A stretch of 22,430 bases of DNA from Skeletonema tropicum (GCA_037178625.1 JAWZXG010000092.1:1-22430); one strand, 5' to 3'; numbered from the stretch's first letter, positions 1 through 9,521 are shown. The notes: a model not told the origin generated them from the sequence alone. Made by a program: numbers and translations.

Positions 1-83
1 CATCGAACGTGTGGAAAGACAGAATATCTCTAGAGAGGCAGACAACGAAAGATGTCATTAGTAAGACGGCTTAATCATCGTGA

Positions 84-938
84 CTAGCTTGGCCAAATTG
101 CAAGGAAGATATCAACAGCGTGAGTGATGCACCCTATCGTGCAAGCCCTCGTGGAATTTGTGAGACTGTCGACAACTGAGATAAAGAGTTCATAATATTG
201 AGGATGAGGGGTGAAGCGTCTCGTCATTGGAAAGATTGGAGATGAGCGAGAAATCGATGAGGAAGCAGTAGTCGAAGAAGAAGCCGTATCCTTGGTTGCC
301 TGTGTCGATGATTGTGATGATGATTTATTATTATTCGTTGTTGTTGTTGGTCCATTAGTAGTAGTATATTGTTGATGCCACTTTTGTTGCAATTGTACAT
401 TTGTCAACGGTTGCATATTTTGTTGTTGTTGTTGTTGCCCACCATTAGTAGTATTGGGAGTAGTATACGGACCACCATGCCTCTCTCGAAACATTCGTTT
501 GGTTTGTCTTCGTTCCTCATTTAATTGTCGATCTTTCTGAGCTGCCAATTGCAATTGACGGGATAGTTCATCGTTGCAGTAGTGATAATATTCATCGACC
601 ACTGGATAGTTTTTTTGGAGTTGGGAGGATGATGATGAGCCGACGTTGGTGATTCTTCGTTGATGACTGTGATGAATGGCTGGTGAGAATTGAGCTGCTG
701 CTGCTGCTGATGGATTGTTGTTGGAACTGCGATTGGGCGTTTGATGATGAGGATTCTCCATGGTGGTTGTTTGATTCGCATGCATTTGATGATTTGACGG
801 ATCGCCGCCAACATGTTGTGCCGTTGATTTGTTGGCATTATTCTTTTTCCATCCCTTGAATAATCCTCGTTGCTTCTTTGGAGTATTATTCGCAGCGGCT
901 CTCATGGAGATTGGCGAGGTTGACGTTGTTCCACTCAT
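84..938 (-). CDS. Unrecognised low-complexity Q/N/S/T-rich protein, array copy 1, intact (284 aa)
   Basis: I do not recognise a family, and no enzymatic motif is visible. Numbering from the chosen ATG (936-938), there is a basic patch KKQRGLFKGWKK at 21-32 that could serve in nuclear targeting or nucleic-acid binding. It is followed by a His/Asn/Gln-rich stretch (41-70), Ala5 (78-82) and Ser5 (101-105). A charged, probably helical segment DEYYHYCNDELSRQLQLAAQ continues to about residue 153 and is the only part that looks like a folded or coiled domain. Gln6 (168-173) and a Thr/Asn/Ser-rich linker (192-233) come next. The C-terminus (248-284) is more hydrophobic, with ISVV and VDIFLAIW, and shows no clear membrane span. 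The frame is open for 26 more codons upstream but contains no ATG there; a TAA at 1020-1022 closes it, so the ATG at 938 is preferred over the upstream TTG. A 5' exon cannot be excluded. The neighbour on each side is another copy of itself. Coding is supported by the length, by codon-multiple length changes in other copies and by an in-frame stop well placed before the spacer. Confidence 0.6.
   Translation of the reverse strand: MSGTTSTSPISMRAAANNTPKKQRGLFKGWKKNNANKSTAQHVGGDPSNHQMHANQTTTMENPHHQTPNRSSNNNPSAAAAAQFSPAIHHSHQRRITNVGSSSSSQLQKNYPVVDEYYHYCNDELSRQLQLAAQKDRQLNEERRQTKRMFRERHGGPYTTPNTTNGGQQQQQQNMQPLTNVQLQQKWHQQYTTTNGPTTTTNNNKSSSQSSTQATKDTASSSTTASSSISRSSPIFPMTRRFTPHPQYYELFISVVDSLTNSTRACTIGCITHAVDIFLAIWPS
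420..437 (-). repeat. Gln-coding triplet run (CAA)6 on the minus strand
   Basis: Six TTG triplets on the plus strand read as six CAA Gln codons in the minus-strand gene. The run is the same length in all copies where the frame can be followed, so it is more stable than the Ala run. Copy 5 loses one T next to it. Confidence 0.8.
693..707 (-). repeat. Ala-coding triplet run (5 codons; 7 in copy 4)
   Basis: Reads GCA x4 plus GCT on the minus strand. Copy 4 (about 6402-6422) has two extra triplets, giving Ala7. This is a typical replication-slippage site, and the change keeps the frame. Confidence 0.8.
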
Positions 939-1066
939 ATTTTTCAATTCAATTTTGTTGGTTTCCTCTGCCAATGATGCCGTGAGCGAGAGACTACAAG
1001 ACTGTTGACCTATCAACGCTTAAATCAGTCGATAGGCGAGAGCCACTGTTTCACAATTACTGATGA

Positions 1067-1076
1067 ATTATAAATC
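1067..1076 (-). promoter_or_regulatory. TATA-like element upstream of the minus-strand gene
   Basis: The sequence aattataaat reads ATTTATAATT on the minus strand and TATAAAT on the plus strand, so it could serve either direction. It lies about 130 bp upstream of the minus-strand ATG, leaving room for a 5' leader of about 100 nt. The element is unchanged in the copies I checked (2967-2976 in copy 2, for example). In copy 6 one base is inserted immediately beside it. Assignment is by position and sequence only. Confidence 0.3.
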
Positions 1077-1351
1077 GCCACCTCTTCAGTAGTTCGAGCT
1101 CTCCTTTATCGGCTCCATCAGGGCTGTGTCGTCACCGTTATTAAGTAGAGCGAAGGTTGTTCCTGAGTTATGTTCATCCATTCGATTTGAATGAGGTGCG
1201 AACGGGGCTGAACGCAGACGGTCGGATACTTTGTGAGAAAGGGAGACACATAATTTATGATGAATCGCCAGTCTCCTTTATCAATGTGAGAGACAACTAC
1301 GGAATACGTAAATTTAGCGACATTATAGATGGGATCTAATGAAATGCTGAG

Positions 1352-1380
1352 CCCTTCTCCTTTCTCACTGCCTTTCTCTC
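1352..1380. other. Pyrimidine-rich tract in the spacer
   Basis: 29 bases with only two purines (1367 and 1370) on the plus strand, so it is GA-rich on the minus strand. It lies just before the G/T diagnostic site and recurs in every copy; copy 7 has an extra base near 12799. It could be a splice-type polypyrimidine tract, a GAGA-like protein-binding site or a triplex-prone segment. I cannot choose between these. Confidence 0.4.
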
Positions 1381-1603
1381 AATTCGGATGAAAAGCATCT
1401 CAAGCTATGTATTGCTTGCAGTGCGTGAGTTCAGTCGGAAGCGAGGCAGCTTCATACCATCGGCCCCGCACGGCTGGCTTGAATCTTGATAGCATGAATG
1501 AAGTATGTATGAGAATTTGCGCATTAAATTAATCAACCTGTTATTGCCAGCGAAGAAAATGTTCCTTATGGACATTCAATTAGTACGATACGGCTGATAT
1601 GAA

Positions 1604-1791
1604 ATGCCATCTCCCAAGCTTTGCTACATCATATATTACTTGGGCTCGCAACTGGTAAGCACACAAGCCCGATGTCGACAGAACTAAACCTTGAGAGTTG
1701 ATGAAACTATACATTGCAGTTAGTCGCTGTACCCGTGGCTGGAGGGATGCTACTCAGAGCACCTCAAGATATCCTGGTGCTGGTGTGTTAA
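1604..1791 (+). other. Weak candidate: two-exon mini-ORF (40 aa) with a 65-nt intron
   Basis: Exon 1 (1604-1654) starts with ATG and reads MPSPKLCYIIYYLGSQL. It ends at CTG|GTAAGC, a good 5' splice site. A branch-like AACTAAAC (1682-1689) and TTGCAG (ending 1719) complete an intron of 65 nt, 1655-1719. Exon 2 (1720-1788) continues in frame as LVAVPVAGG... to a TAA at 1789-1791. Without splicing the frame stops within the intron at 1685-1687. The peptide is small and unrecognised, such a combination can occur by chance in 1 kb of spacer, and copy 4 changes its C-terminus by +1 near 7494. Confidence 0.12.
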
Positions 1792-1901
1792 AGCGGATTC
1801 ATAAGACTCAACTGGAAATTTTCTCTCTTAGTTGACAATGCTACCAAGAAACACCTTCAAAACTAAAGGCTGAGAGCTATGCTGGCCTGACCTCTCAGAA
1901 T

Positions 1902-3801
1902 CATCGAACGTGTGGAAAGACAGAATATCTCTAGAGAGGCAGACAACGAAAGATGTCATTAGTAAGACGGCTTAATCATCGTGACTAGCTTGGCCAAATT
2001 GCAAGGAAGATATCAACAGCGTGAGTGATGCACCCTATCGTGCAAGCCCTCGTGGAATTTGTGAGACTGTCGACAACTGAGATAAAGAGTTCATAATATT
2101 GAGGATGAGGGGTGAAGCGTCTCGTCATTGGAAAGATTGGAGATGAGCGAGAAATCGATGAGGAAGCAGTAGTCGAAGAAGAAGCCGTATCCTTGGTTGC
2201 CTGTGTCGATGATTGTGATGATGATTTATTATTATTCGTTGTTGTTGTTGGTCCATTAGTAGTAGTATATTGTTGATGCCACTTTTGTTGCAATTGTACA
2301 TTTGTCAACGGTTGCATATTTTGTTGTTGTTGTTGTTGCCCACCATTAGTAGTATTGGGAGTAGTATACGGACCACCATGCCTCTCTCGAAACATTCGTT
2401 TGGTTTGTCTTCGTTCCTCATTTAATTGTCGATCTTTCTGAGCTGCCAATTGCAATTGACGGGATAGTTCATCGTTGCAGTAGTGATAATATTCATCGAC
2501 CACTGGATAGTTTTTTTGGAGTTGGGAGGATGATGATGAGCCGACGTTGGTGATTCTTCGTTGATGACTGTGATGAATGGCTGGTGAGAATTGAGCTGCT
2601 GCTGCTGCTGATGGATTGTTCGTTGGAACTGCGATGGGCGTTGATGATGAGGATTCTCCATGGTGGTTGTTTGATTCGCATGCATTTGATGATTTGACGG
2701 ATCGCCGCCAACATGTTGTGCCGTTGATTTGTTGGCATTATTCTTTTTCCATCCCTTGAATAATCCTCGTTGCTTCTTTGGAGTATTATTCGCAGCGGCT
2801 CTCATGGAGATTGGCGAGGTTGACGTTGTTCCACTCATATTTTTCAATTCAATTTTGTTGGTTTCCTCTGCCAATGATGCCGTGAGCGAGAGACTACAAG
2901 ACTGTTGACCTATCAACGCTTAAATCAGTCGATAGGCGAGAGCCACTGTTTCACAATTACTGATGAATTATAAATCGCCACCTCTTCAGTAGTTCGAGCT
3001 CTCCTTTATCGGCTCCATCAGGGCTGTGTCGTCACCGTTATTAAGTAGAGCGAAGGTTGTTCCTGAGTTATGTTCATCCATTCGATTTGAATGAGGTGCG
3101 AACGGGGCTGAACGCAGACGGTCGGATACTTTGTGAGAAAGGGAGACACATAATTTATGATGAATCGCCAGTCTCCTTTATCAATGTGAGAGACAACTAC
3201 GGAATACGTAAATTTAGCGACATTATAGATGGGATCTAATGAAATGCTGAGCCCTTCTCCTTTCTCACTGCCTTTCTCTCAATTCTGATGAAAAGCATCT
3301 CAAGCTATGTATTGCTTGCAGTGCGTGAGTTCAGTCGGAAGCGAGGCAGCTTCATACCATCGGCCCCGCACGGCTGGCTTGAATCTTGATAGCATGAATG
3401 AAGTATGTATGAGAATTTGCGCATTAAATTAATCAACCTGTTATTGCCAGCGAAGAAAATGTTCCTTATGGACATTCAATTAGTACGATACGGCTGATAT
3501 GAAATGCCATCTCCCAAGCTTTGCTACATCATATATTACTTGGGCTCGCAACTGGTAAGCACACAAGCCCGATGTCGACAGAACTAAACCTTGAGAGTTG
3601 ATGAAACTATACATTGCAGTTAGTCGCTGTACCCGTGGCTGGAGGGATGCTACTCAGAGCACCTCAAGATATCCTGGTGCTGGTGTGTTAAAGCGGATTC
3701 ATAAGACTCAACTGGAAATTTTCTCTCTTAGTTGACAATGCTACCAAGAAACACCTTCAAAACTAAAGGCTGAGAGCTATGCTGGCCTGACCTCTCAGAA
3801 T
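1902..3801. repeat. Array copy 2 (1900 bp)
   Basis: Carries T at the diagnostic site (3286). Three single-base indels lie within about 25 bp at 2619-2642 (one insertion, two deletions), net -1. The rest matches copy 1 by eye. Confidence 0.97.
1985..2838 (-). pseudogene. Same gene, array copy 2, frameshifted
   Basis: The ATG (2836-2838) and the stop match copy 1. One inserted C and two missing T bases at about 2619-2642 throw the reading out of frame after roughly residue 65 (...MENPHHQ). The shifted reading ends at 2422 after a run of Gln-rich alternative-frame residues. The downstream part of the original frame is open again from about 2503 to 1985. Three independent single-base changes within 25 bp, with the rest of the unit perfect, suggest a local consensus error or a very recent lesion. 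Confidence 0.55.
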
Positions 3802-5702
3802 CATCGAACGTGTGGAAAGACAGAATATCTCTAGAGAGGCAGACAACGAAAGATGTCATTAGTAAGACGGCTTAATCATCGTGACTAGCTTGGCCAAATT
3901 GCAAGGAAGATATCAACAGCGTGAGTGATGCACCCTATCGTGCAAGCCCTCGTGGAATTTGTGAGACTGTCGACAACTGAGATAAAGAGTTCATAATATT
4001 GAGGATGAGGGGTGAAGCGTCTCGTCATTGGAAAGATTGGAGATGAGCGAGAAATCGATGAGGAAGCAGTAGTCGAAGAAGAAGCCGTATCCTTGGTTGC
4101 CTGTGTCGATGATTGTGATGATGATTTATTATTATTCGTTGTTGTTGTTGGTCCATTAGTAGTAGTATATTGTTGATGCCACTTTTGTTGCAATTGTACA
4201 TTTGTCAACGGTTGCATATTTTGTTGTTGTTGTTGTTGCCCACCATTAGTAGTATTGGGAGTAGTATACGGACCACCATGCCTCTCTCGAAACATTCGTT
4301 TGGTTTGTCTTCGTTCCTCATTTAATTGTCGATCTTTCTGAGCTGCCAATTGCAATTGACGGGATAGTTCATCGTTGCAGTAGTGATAATATTCATCGAC
4401 CACTGGATAGTTTTTTTGGAGTTGGGAGGATGATGATGAGCCGACGTTGGTGATTCTTCGTTGATGACTGTGATGAATGGCTGGTGAGAATTGAGCTGCT
4501 GCTGCTGCTGATGGATTGTTGTTGGAACTGCGATTGGGCGTTTGATGATGAGGATTCTCCATGGTGGTTGTTTGATTCGCATGCATTTGATGATTTGACG
4601 GATCGCCGCCAACATGTTGTGCCGTTGATTTGTTGGCATTATTCTTTTTCCATCCCTTGAATAATCCTCGTTGCTTCTTTGGAGTATTATTCGCAGCGGC
4701 TCTCATGGAGATTGGCGAGGTTGACGTTGTTCCACTCATATTTTTCAATTCAATTTTGTTGGTTTCCTCTGCCAATGATGCCGTGAGCGAGAGACTACAA
4801 GACTGTTGACCTATCAACGCTTAAATCAGTCGATAGGCGAGAGCCACTGTTTCACAATTACTGATGAATTATAAATCGCCACCTCTTCAGTAGTTCGAGC
4901 TCTCCTTTATCGGCTCCATCAGGGCTGTGTCGTCACCGTTATTAAGTAGAGCGAAGGTTGTTCCTGAGTTATGTTCATCCATTCGATTTGAATGAGGTGC
5001 GAACGGGGCTGAACGCAGACGGTCGGATACTTTGTGAGAAAGGGAGACACATAATTTATGATGAATCGCCAGTCTCCTTTATCAATGTGAGAGACAACTA
5101 CGGAATACGTAAATTTAGCGACATTATAGATGGGATCTAATGAAATGCTGAGCCCTTCTCCTTTCTCACTGCCTTTCTCTCAATTCTGATGAAAAGCATC
5201 TCAAGCTATGTATTGCTTGCAGTGCGTGAGTTCAGTCGGAAGCGAGGCAGCTTCATACCATCGGCCCCGCACGGCTGGCTTGAATCTTGATAGCATGAAT
5301 GAAGTATGTATGAGAATTTGCGCATTAAATTAATCAACCTGTTATTGCCAGCGAAGAAAATGTTCCTTATGGACATTCAATTAGTACGATACGGCTGATA
5401 TGAAATGCCATCTCCCAAGCTTTGCTACATCATATATTACTTGGGCTCGCAACTGGTAAGCACACAAGCCCGATGTCGACAGAACTAAACCTTGAGAGTT
5501 GATGAAACTATACATTGCAGTTAGTCGCTGTACCCGTGGCTGGAGGGATGCTACTCAGAGCACCTCAAGATATCCTGGTGCTGGTGTGTTAAAGCGGATT
5601 CATAAGACTCAACTGGAAATTTTCTCTCTTAGTTGACAATGCTACCAAGAAACACCTTCAAAACTAAAGGCTGAGAGCTATGCTGGCCTGACCTCTCAGA
5701 AT
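3802..5702. repeat. Array copy 3 (1901 bp)
   Basis: Indel-free relative to copy 1, with T at the diagnostic site (5187). Confidence 0.97.
3885..4739 (-). CDS. Same gene, array copy 3, intact (284 aa)
   Basis: The predicted protein is identical to copy 1 over its whole length, with the ATG at 4737-4739 and TAG at 3885-3887. The 26-codon upstream open stretch without ATG is also unchanged. Confidence 0.6.
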   Translation of the reverse strand: MSGTTSTSPISMRAAANNTPKKQRGLFKGWKKNNANKSTAQHVGGDPSNHQMHANQTTTMENPHHQTPNRSSNNNPSAAAAAQFSPAIHHSHQRRITNVGSSSSSQLQKNYPVVDEYYHYCNDELSRQLQLAAQKDRQLNEERRQTKRMFRERHGGPYTTPNTTNGGQQQQQQNMQPLTNVQLQQKWHQQYTTTNGPTTTTNNNKSSSQSSTQATKDTASSSTTASSSISRSSPIFPMTRRFTPHPQYYELFISVVDSLTNSTRACTIGCITHAVDIFLAIWPS

Positions 5703-7616
5703 CATCGAACGTGTGGAAAGACAGAATATCTCTAGAGAGGCAGACAACGAAAGATGTCATTAGTAAGACGGCTTAATCATCGTGACTAGCTTGGCCAAAT
5801 TGCAAGGAAGATATCAACAGCGTGAGTGATGCACCCTATCGTGCAAGCCCTCGTGGAATTTGTGAGACTGTCGACAACTGAGATAAAGAGTTCATAATAT
5901 TGAGGATGAGGGGTGAAGCGTCTCGTCATTGGAAAGATTGGAGATGAGCGAGAAATCGATGAGGAAGCAGTAGTCGAAGAAGAAGCCGTATCCTTGGTTG
6001 CCTGTGTCGATGATTGTGATGATGATTTATTATTATTCGTTGTTGTTGTTGGTCCATTAGTAGTAGTATATTGTTGATGCCACTTTTGTTGCAATTGTAC
6101 ATTTGTCAACGGTTGCATATTTTGTTGTTGTTGTTGTTGCCCACCATTAGTAGTATTGGGAGTAGTATACGGACCACCATGCCTCTCTCGAAACATTCGT
6201 TTGGTTTGTCTTCGTTCCTCATTTAATTGTCGATCTTTCTGAGCTGCCAATTGCAATTGACGGGATAGTTCATCGTTGCAGTAGTGATAATATTCATCGT
6301 TTGTGGGTGTTGGATAGTTTTTTTGGAGTTGGGAGGATGATGATGAGCCGACGTTGGTGATTCTTCGTTGATGACTGTGATGAATGGCTGGTGAGAATTG
6401 AGCTGCTGCTGCTGCTGCTGCTGATGGATTGTTGTTGGAACTGCGATTGGGCGTTTGATGATGAGGATTCTCCATGGTGGTTGTTTGATTCGCATGCATT
6501 TGATGATTTGACGGATCGCCGCCAACATGTTGTGCCGTTGATTTGTTGGCATTATTCTTTTTCCATCCCTTGAATAATCCTCGTTGCTTCTTTGGAGTAT
6601 TATTCGCAGCGGCTCTCATGGAGATTGGCGAGGTTGACGTTGTTCCACTCATATTTTTCAATTCAATTTTGTTGGTTTCCTCTGCCAATGATGCCGTGAG
6701 CGAGAGACTACAAGACTGTTGACCTATCAACGCTTAAATCAGTCGATAGGCGAGAGCCACTGTTTCACAATTACTGATGAATTATAAATCGCCACCTCTT
6801 CAGTAGTTCGAGCTCTCCTTTATCGGCTCCATCAGGGCTGTGTCGTCACCGTTATTAAGTAGAGCGAAGGTTGTTCCTGAGTTATGTTCATCCATTCGAT
6901 TTGAATGAGGTGCGAACGGGGCTGAACGCAGACGGTCGGATACTTTGTGAGAAAGGGAGACACATAATTTATGATGAATCGCCAGTCTCCTTTATCAATG
7001 TGAGAGACAACTACGGAATACGTAAATTTAGCGACATTATAGATGGGATCTAATGAAATGCTGAGCCCTTCTCCTTTCTCACTGCCTTTCTCTCAATTCT
7101 GATGAAAAGCATCTCAAGCTATGTATTGCTTGCAGTGCGTGAGTTCAGTCGGAAGCGAGGCAGCTTCATACCATCGGCCCCGCACGGCTGGCTTGAATCT
7201 TGATAGCATGAATGAAGTATGTATGAGAATTTGCGCATTAAATTAATCAACCTGTTATTGCCAGCGAAGAAAATGTTCCTTATGGACATTCAATTAGTAC
7301 GATACGGCTGATATGAAATGCCATCTCCCAAGCTTTGCTACATCATATATTACTTGGGCTCGCAACTGGTAAGCACACAAGCCCGATGTCGACAGAACTA
7401 AACCTTGAGAGTTGATGAAACTATACATTGCAGTTAGTCGCTGTACCCGTGGCTGGAGGGATGCTACTCAGAGCACCTCAAGATATCCTGGTGCTGTGTG
7501 TGTTAAAGCGGATTCATAAGACTCAACTGGAAATTTTCTCTCTTAGTTGACAATGCTACCAAGAAACACCTTCAAAACTAAAGGCTGAGAGCTATGCTGG
7601 CCTGACCTCTCAGAAT
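5703..7616. repeat. Array copy 4 (1914 bp)
   Basis: Longer by 13 bp: +6 at the variable site near 6300-6311, +6 from two extra triplets in the Ala-coding tract near 6402-6422, and +1 in the spacer near 7494-7500. It carries T at the diagnostic site (7100). Confidence 0.97.
5786..6652 (-). CDS. Same gene, array copy 4, intact length variant (288 aa)
   Basis: The frame is preserved despite 12 extra bases. Two extra Ala codons make the alanine run 7 instead of 5. The segment NYPVVDEYY of other copies reads NYPTPTNDEYY here, a replacement that is +2 residues and involves base substitutions as well as length. That two separate expansions in one copy both keep the frame is the best internal evidence that this frame is under coding constraint. 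The alternative is that triplet-repeat slippage naturally moves in threes. Confidence 0.6.
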   Translation of the reverse strand: MSGTTSTSPISMRAAANNTPKKQRGLFKGWKKNNANKSTAQHVGGDPSNHQMHANQTTTMENPHHQTPNRSSNNNPSAAAAAAAQFSPAIHHSHQRRITNVGSSSSSQLQKNYPTPTNDEYYHYCNDELSRQLQLAAQKDRQLNEERRQTKRMFRERHGGPYTTPNTTNGGQQQQQQNMQPLTNVQLQQKWHQQYTTTNGPTTTTNNNKSSSQSSTQATKDTASSSTTASSSISRSSPIFPMTRRFTPHPQYYELFISVVDSLTNSTRACTIGCITHAVDIFLAIWPS

Positions 7617-9521
7617 CATCGAACGTGTGGAAAGACAGAATATCTCTAGAGAGGCAGACAACGAAAGATGTCATTAGTAAGACGGCTTAATCATCGTGAC
7701 TAGCTTGGCCAAATTGCAAGGAAGATATCAACAGCGTGAGTGATGCACCCTATCGTGCAAGCCCTCGTGGAATTTGTGAGACTGTCGACAACTGAGATAA
7801 AGAGTTCATAATATTGAGGATGAGGGGTGAAGCGTCTCGTCATTGGAAAGATTGGAGATGAGCGAGAAATCGATGAGGAAGCAGTAGTCGAAGAAGAAGC
7901 CGTATCCTTGGTTGCCTGTGTCGATGATTGTGATGATGATTTATTATTATTCGTTGTTGTTGTTGGTCCATTAGTAGTAGTATATTGTTGATGCCACTTT
8001 TGTTGCAATTGTACATTTGTCAACGGTTGCATATTTGTTGTTGTTGTTGTTGCCCACCATTAGTAGTATTGGGAGTAGTATACGGACCACCATGCCTCTC
8101 TCGAAACATTCGTTTGGTTTGTCTTCGTTCCTCATTTAATTGTCGATCTTTCTGAGCTGCCAATTGCAATTGACGGGATAGTTCATCGTTGCAGTAGTGA
8201 TAATATTCATCGTTGGTGGTGGTTGGATAGTTTTTTTGGAGTTGGGAGGATGATGATGAGCCGACGTTGGTGATTCTTCGTTGATGACTGTGATGAATGG
8301 CTGGTGAGAATTGAGCTGCTGCTGCTGCTGATGGATTGTTGTTGGACTGCGATTGGGCGTTTGATGATGAGGATTCTCCATGGTGGTTGTTTGATTCGCA
8401 TGCATTTGATGATTTGACGGATCGCCGCCAACATGTTGTGCCGTTGATTTGTTGGCATTATTCTTTTTCCATCCCTTGAATAATCCTCGTTGCTTCTTTG
8501 GAGTATTATTCGCAGCGGCTCTCATGGAGATTGGCGAGGTTGACGTTGTTCCACTCATATTTTTCAATTCAATTTTGTTGGTTTCCTCTGCCAATGATGC
8601 CGTGAGCGAGAGACTACAAGACTGTTGACCTATCAACGCTTAAATCAGTCGATAGGCGAGAGCCACTGTTTCACAATTACTGATGAATTATAAATCGCCA
8701 CCTCTTCAGTAGTTCGAGCTCTCCTTTATCGGCTCCATCAGGGCTGTGTCGTCACCGTTATTAAGTAGAGCGAAGGTTGTTCCTGAGTTATGTTCATCCA
8801 TTCGATTTGAATGAGGTGCGAACGGGGCTGAACGCAGACGGTCGGATACTTTGTGAGAAAGGGAGACACATAATTTATGATGAATCGCCAGTCTCCTTTA
8901 TCAATGTGAGAGACAACTACGGAATACGTAAATTTAGCGACATTATAGATGGGATCTAATGAAATGCTGAGCCCTTCTCCTTTCTCACTGCCTTTCTCTC
9001 AATTCTGATGAAAAGCATCTCAAGCTATGTATTGCTTGCAGTGCGTGAGTTCAGTCGGAAGCGAGGCAGCTTCATACCATCGGCCCCGCACGGCTGGCTT
9101 GAATCTTGATAGCATGAATGAAGTATGTATGAGAATTTGCGCATTAAATTAATCAACCTGTTATTGCCAGCGAAGAAAATGTTCCTTATGGACATTCAAT
9201 TAGTACGATACGGCTGATATGAAATGCCATCTCCCAAGCTTTGCTACATCATATATTACTTGGGCTCGCAACTGGTAAGCACACAAGCCCGATGTCGACA
9301 GAACTAAACCTTGAGAGTTGATGAAACTATACATTGCAGTTAGTCGCTGTACCCGTGGCTGGAGGGATGCTACTCAGAGCACCTCAAGATATCCTGGTGC
9401 TGGTGTGTTAAAGCGGATTCATAAGACTCAACTGGAAATTTTCTCTCTTAGTTGACAATGCTACCAAGAAACACCTTCAAAACTAAAGGCTGAGAGCTAT
9501 GCTGGCCTGACCTCTCAGAAT
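7617..9521. repeat. Array copy 5 (1905 bp)
   Basis: +6 at the variable site (8213-8224), -1 in a T run near 8034 and -1 in an AA pair near 8346. It carries T at the diagnostic site (9006). Confidence 0.97.
7700..8558 (-). pseudogene. Same gene, array copy 5, two single-base deletions
   Basis: One A is lost in the codons around position 8346 and one base from the T run at about 8034 (reading on the minus strand, before the Gln run ends). The N-terminal ~70 residues and the C-terminal ~110 residues read normally, with the middle out of frame. The variable segment would read NYPTTTNDEYY if the frame were maintained, a third allele of this site. Both lesions are in short homopolymers and may be technical. 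Confidence 0.5.

Larger units (their letters stand above)
1..1901. repeat. Array copy 1 (1901 bp)
   Basis: Reference-like unit with an intact minus-strand frame. It carries G at the diagnostic site (1386). The unit start is arbitrary (the window's first base), and the next copy begins at 1902. Confidence 0.97.
939..1984. other. Inter-gene spacer of the unit (about 1046 bp)
   Basis: This runs from the gene's ATG in one copy to the stop of the gene in the next. It holds the presumed promoter and leader (939-1080) and a 67-codon stop-free stretch on the plus strand without any ATG (1145-1339). Next come a pyrimidine-rich tract (1352-1380), a candidate two-exon mini-ORF (1604-1791) and the presumed 3' region of the next minus-strand gene (about 1900-1984, no AATAAA seen). 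I recognise no rRNA, tRNA, snRNA or transposon sequence in it. The equivalent spans are 2839-3884, 4740-5785, 6653-7699, 8559-9604, 10465-11517, 12377-13434, 14289-15336, 16193-17238, 18094-19139, 19995-21040 and the partial 21905-22430. Confidence 0.85.

Noticed and set aside
521..838. 105-codon minus-strand frame overlapping the middle of the 284-aa gene, repeated in other copies
   Set aside because: It is a shadow in another frame of the same repetitive sequence. It is Gln/His-rich only because CAN-type triplet runs read that way in several frames, and its conservation follows from repeat homogeneity.
939..1016. N-terminal extension of the minus-strand gene back to the TTG at 1014-1016
   Set aside because: There is no ATG in the extra 26 codons, and a stop lies two codons further upstream. 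The internal ATG at 936-938 is the better eukaryotic start.
1090..1106. Pol III B-box-like GTTCGAGCT, suggesting a tRNA or other Pol III gene
   Set aside because: There is no T-arm stem around it, no matching A box at a sensible distance and no T-run terminator after it.
1145..1339. Plus-strand open stretch of about 64-65 codons starting at or before a TTG (1157), present in most copies
   Set aside because: It contains no ATG codon. The actual ATGs nearby give peptides of ten residues or fewer. It is broken in copies 6 and 7, and a stop-free run of this length is expected by chance in a 1.9-kb unit. It could be an exon, but no convincing acceptor was seen.
1430..1485. GC-rich stretch with several short pairings and a GGCTTG motif, considered as an RNase P/MRP-like or other structured RNA
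   Set aside because: No conserved region set could be assembled, and the motif alone is too short.
1640..1672. Hairpin TTGGGCT...AGCCCGA with a 19-nt loop
   Set aside because: A 7-bp stem including a G-T pair is not unusual in this length of sequence, and no terminator or nicking motif accompanies it.
6391..6573. Leu-rich plus-strand frame opposite the Ala run (also 21648-21974)
   Set aside because: Antisense shadow of the triplet repeat in the minus-strand gene.
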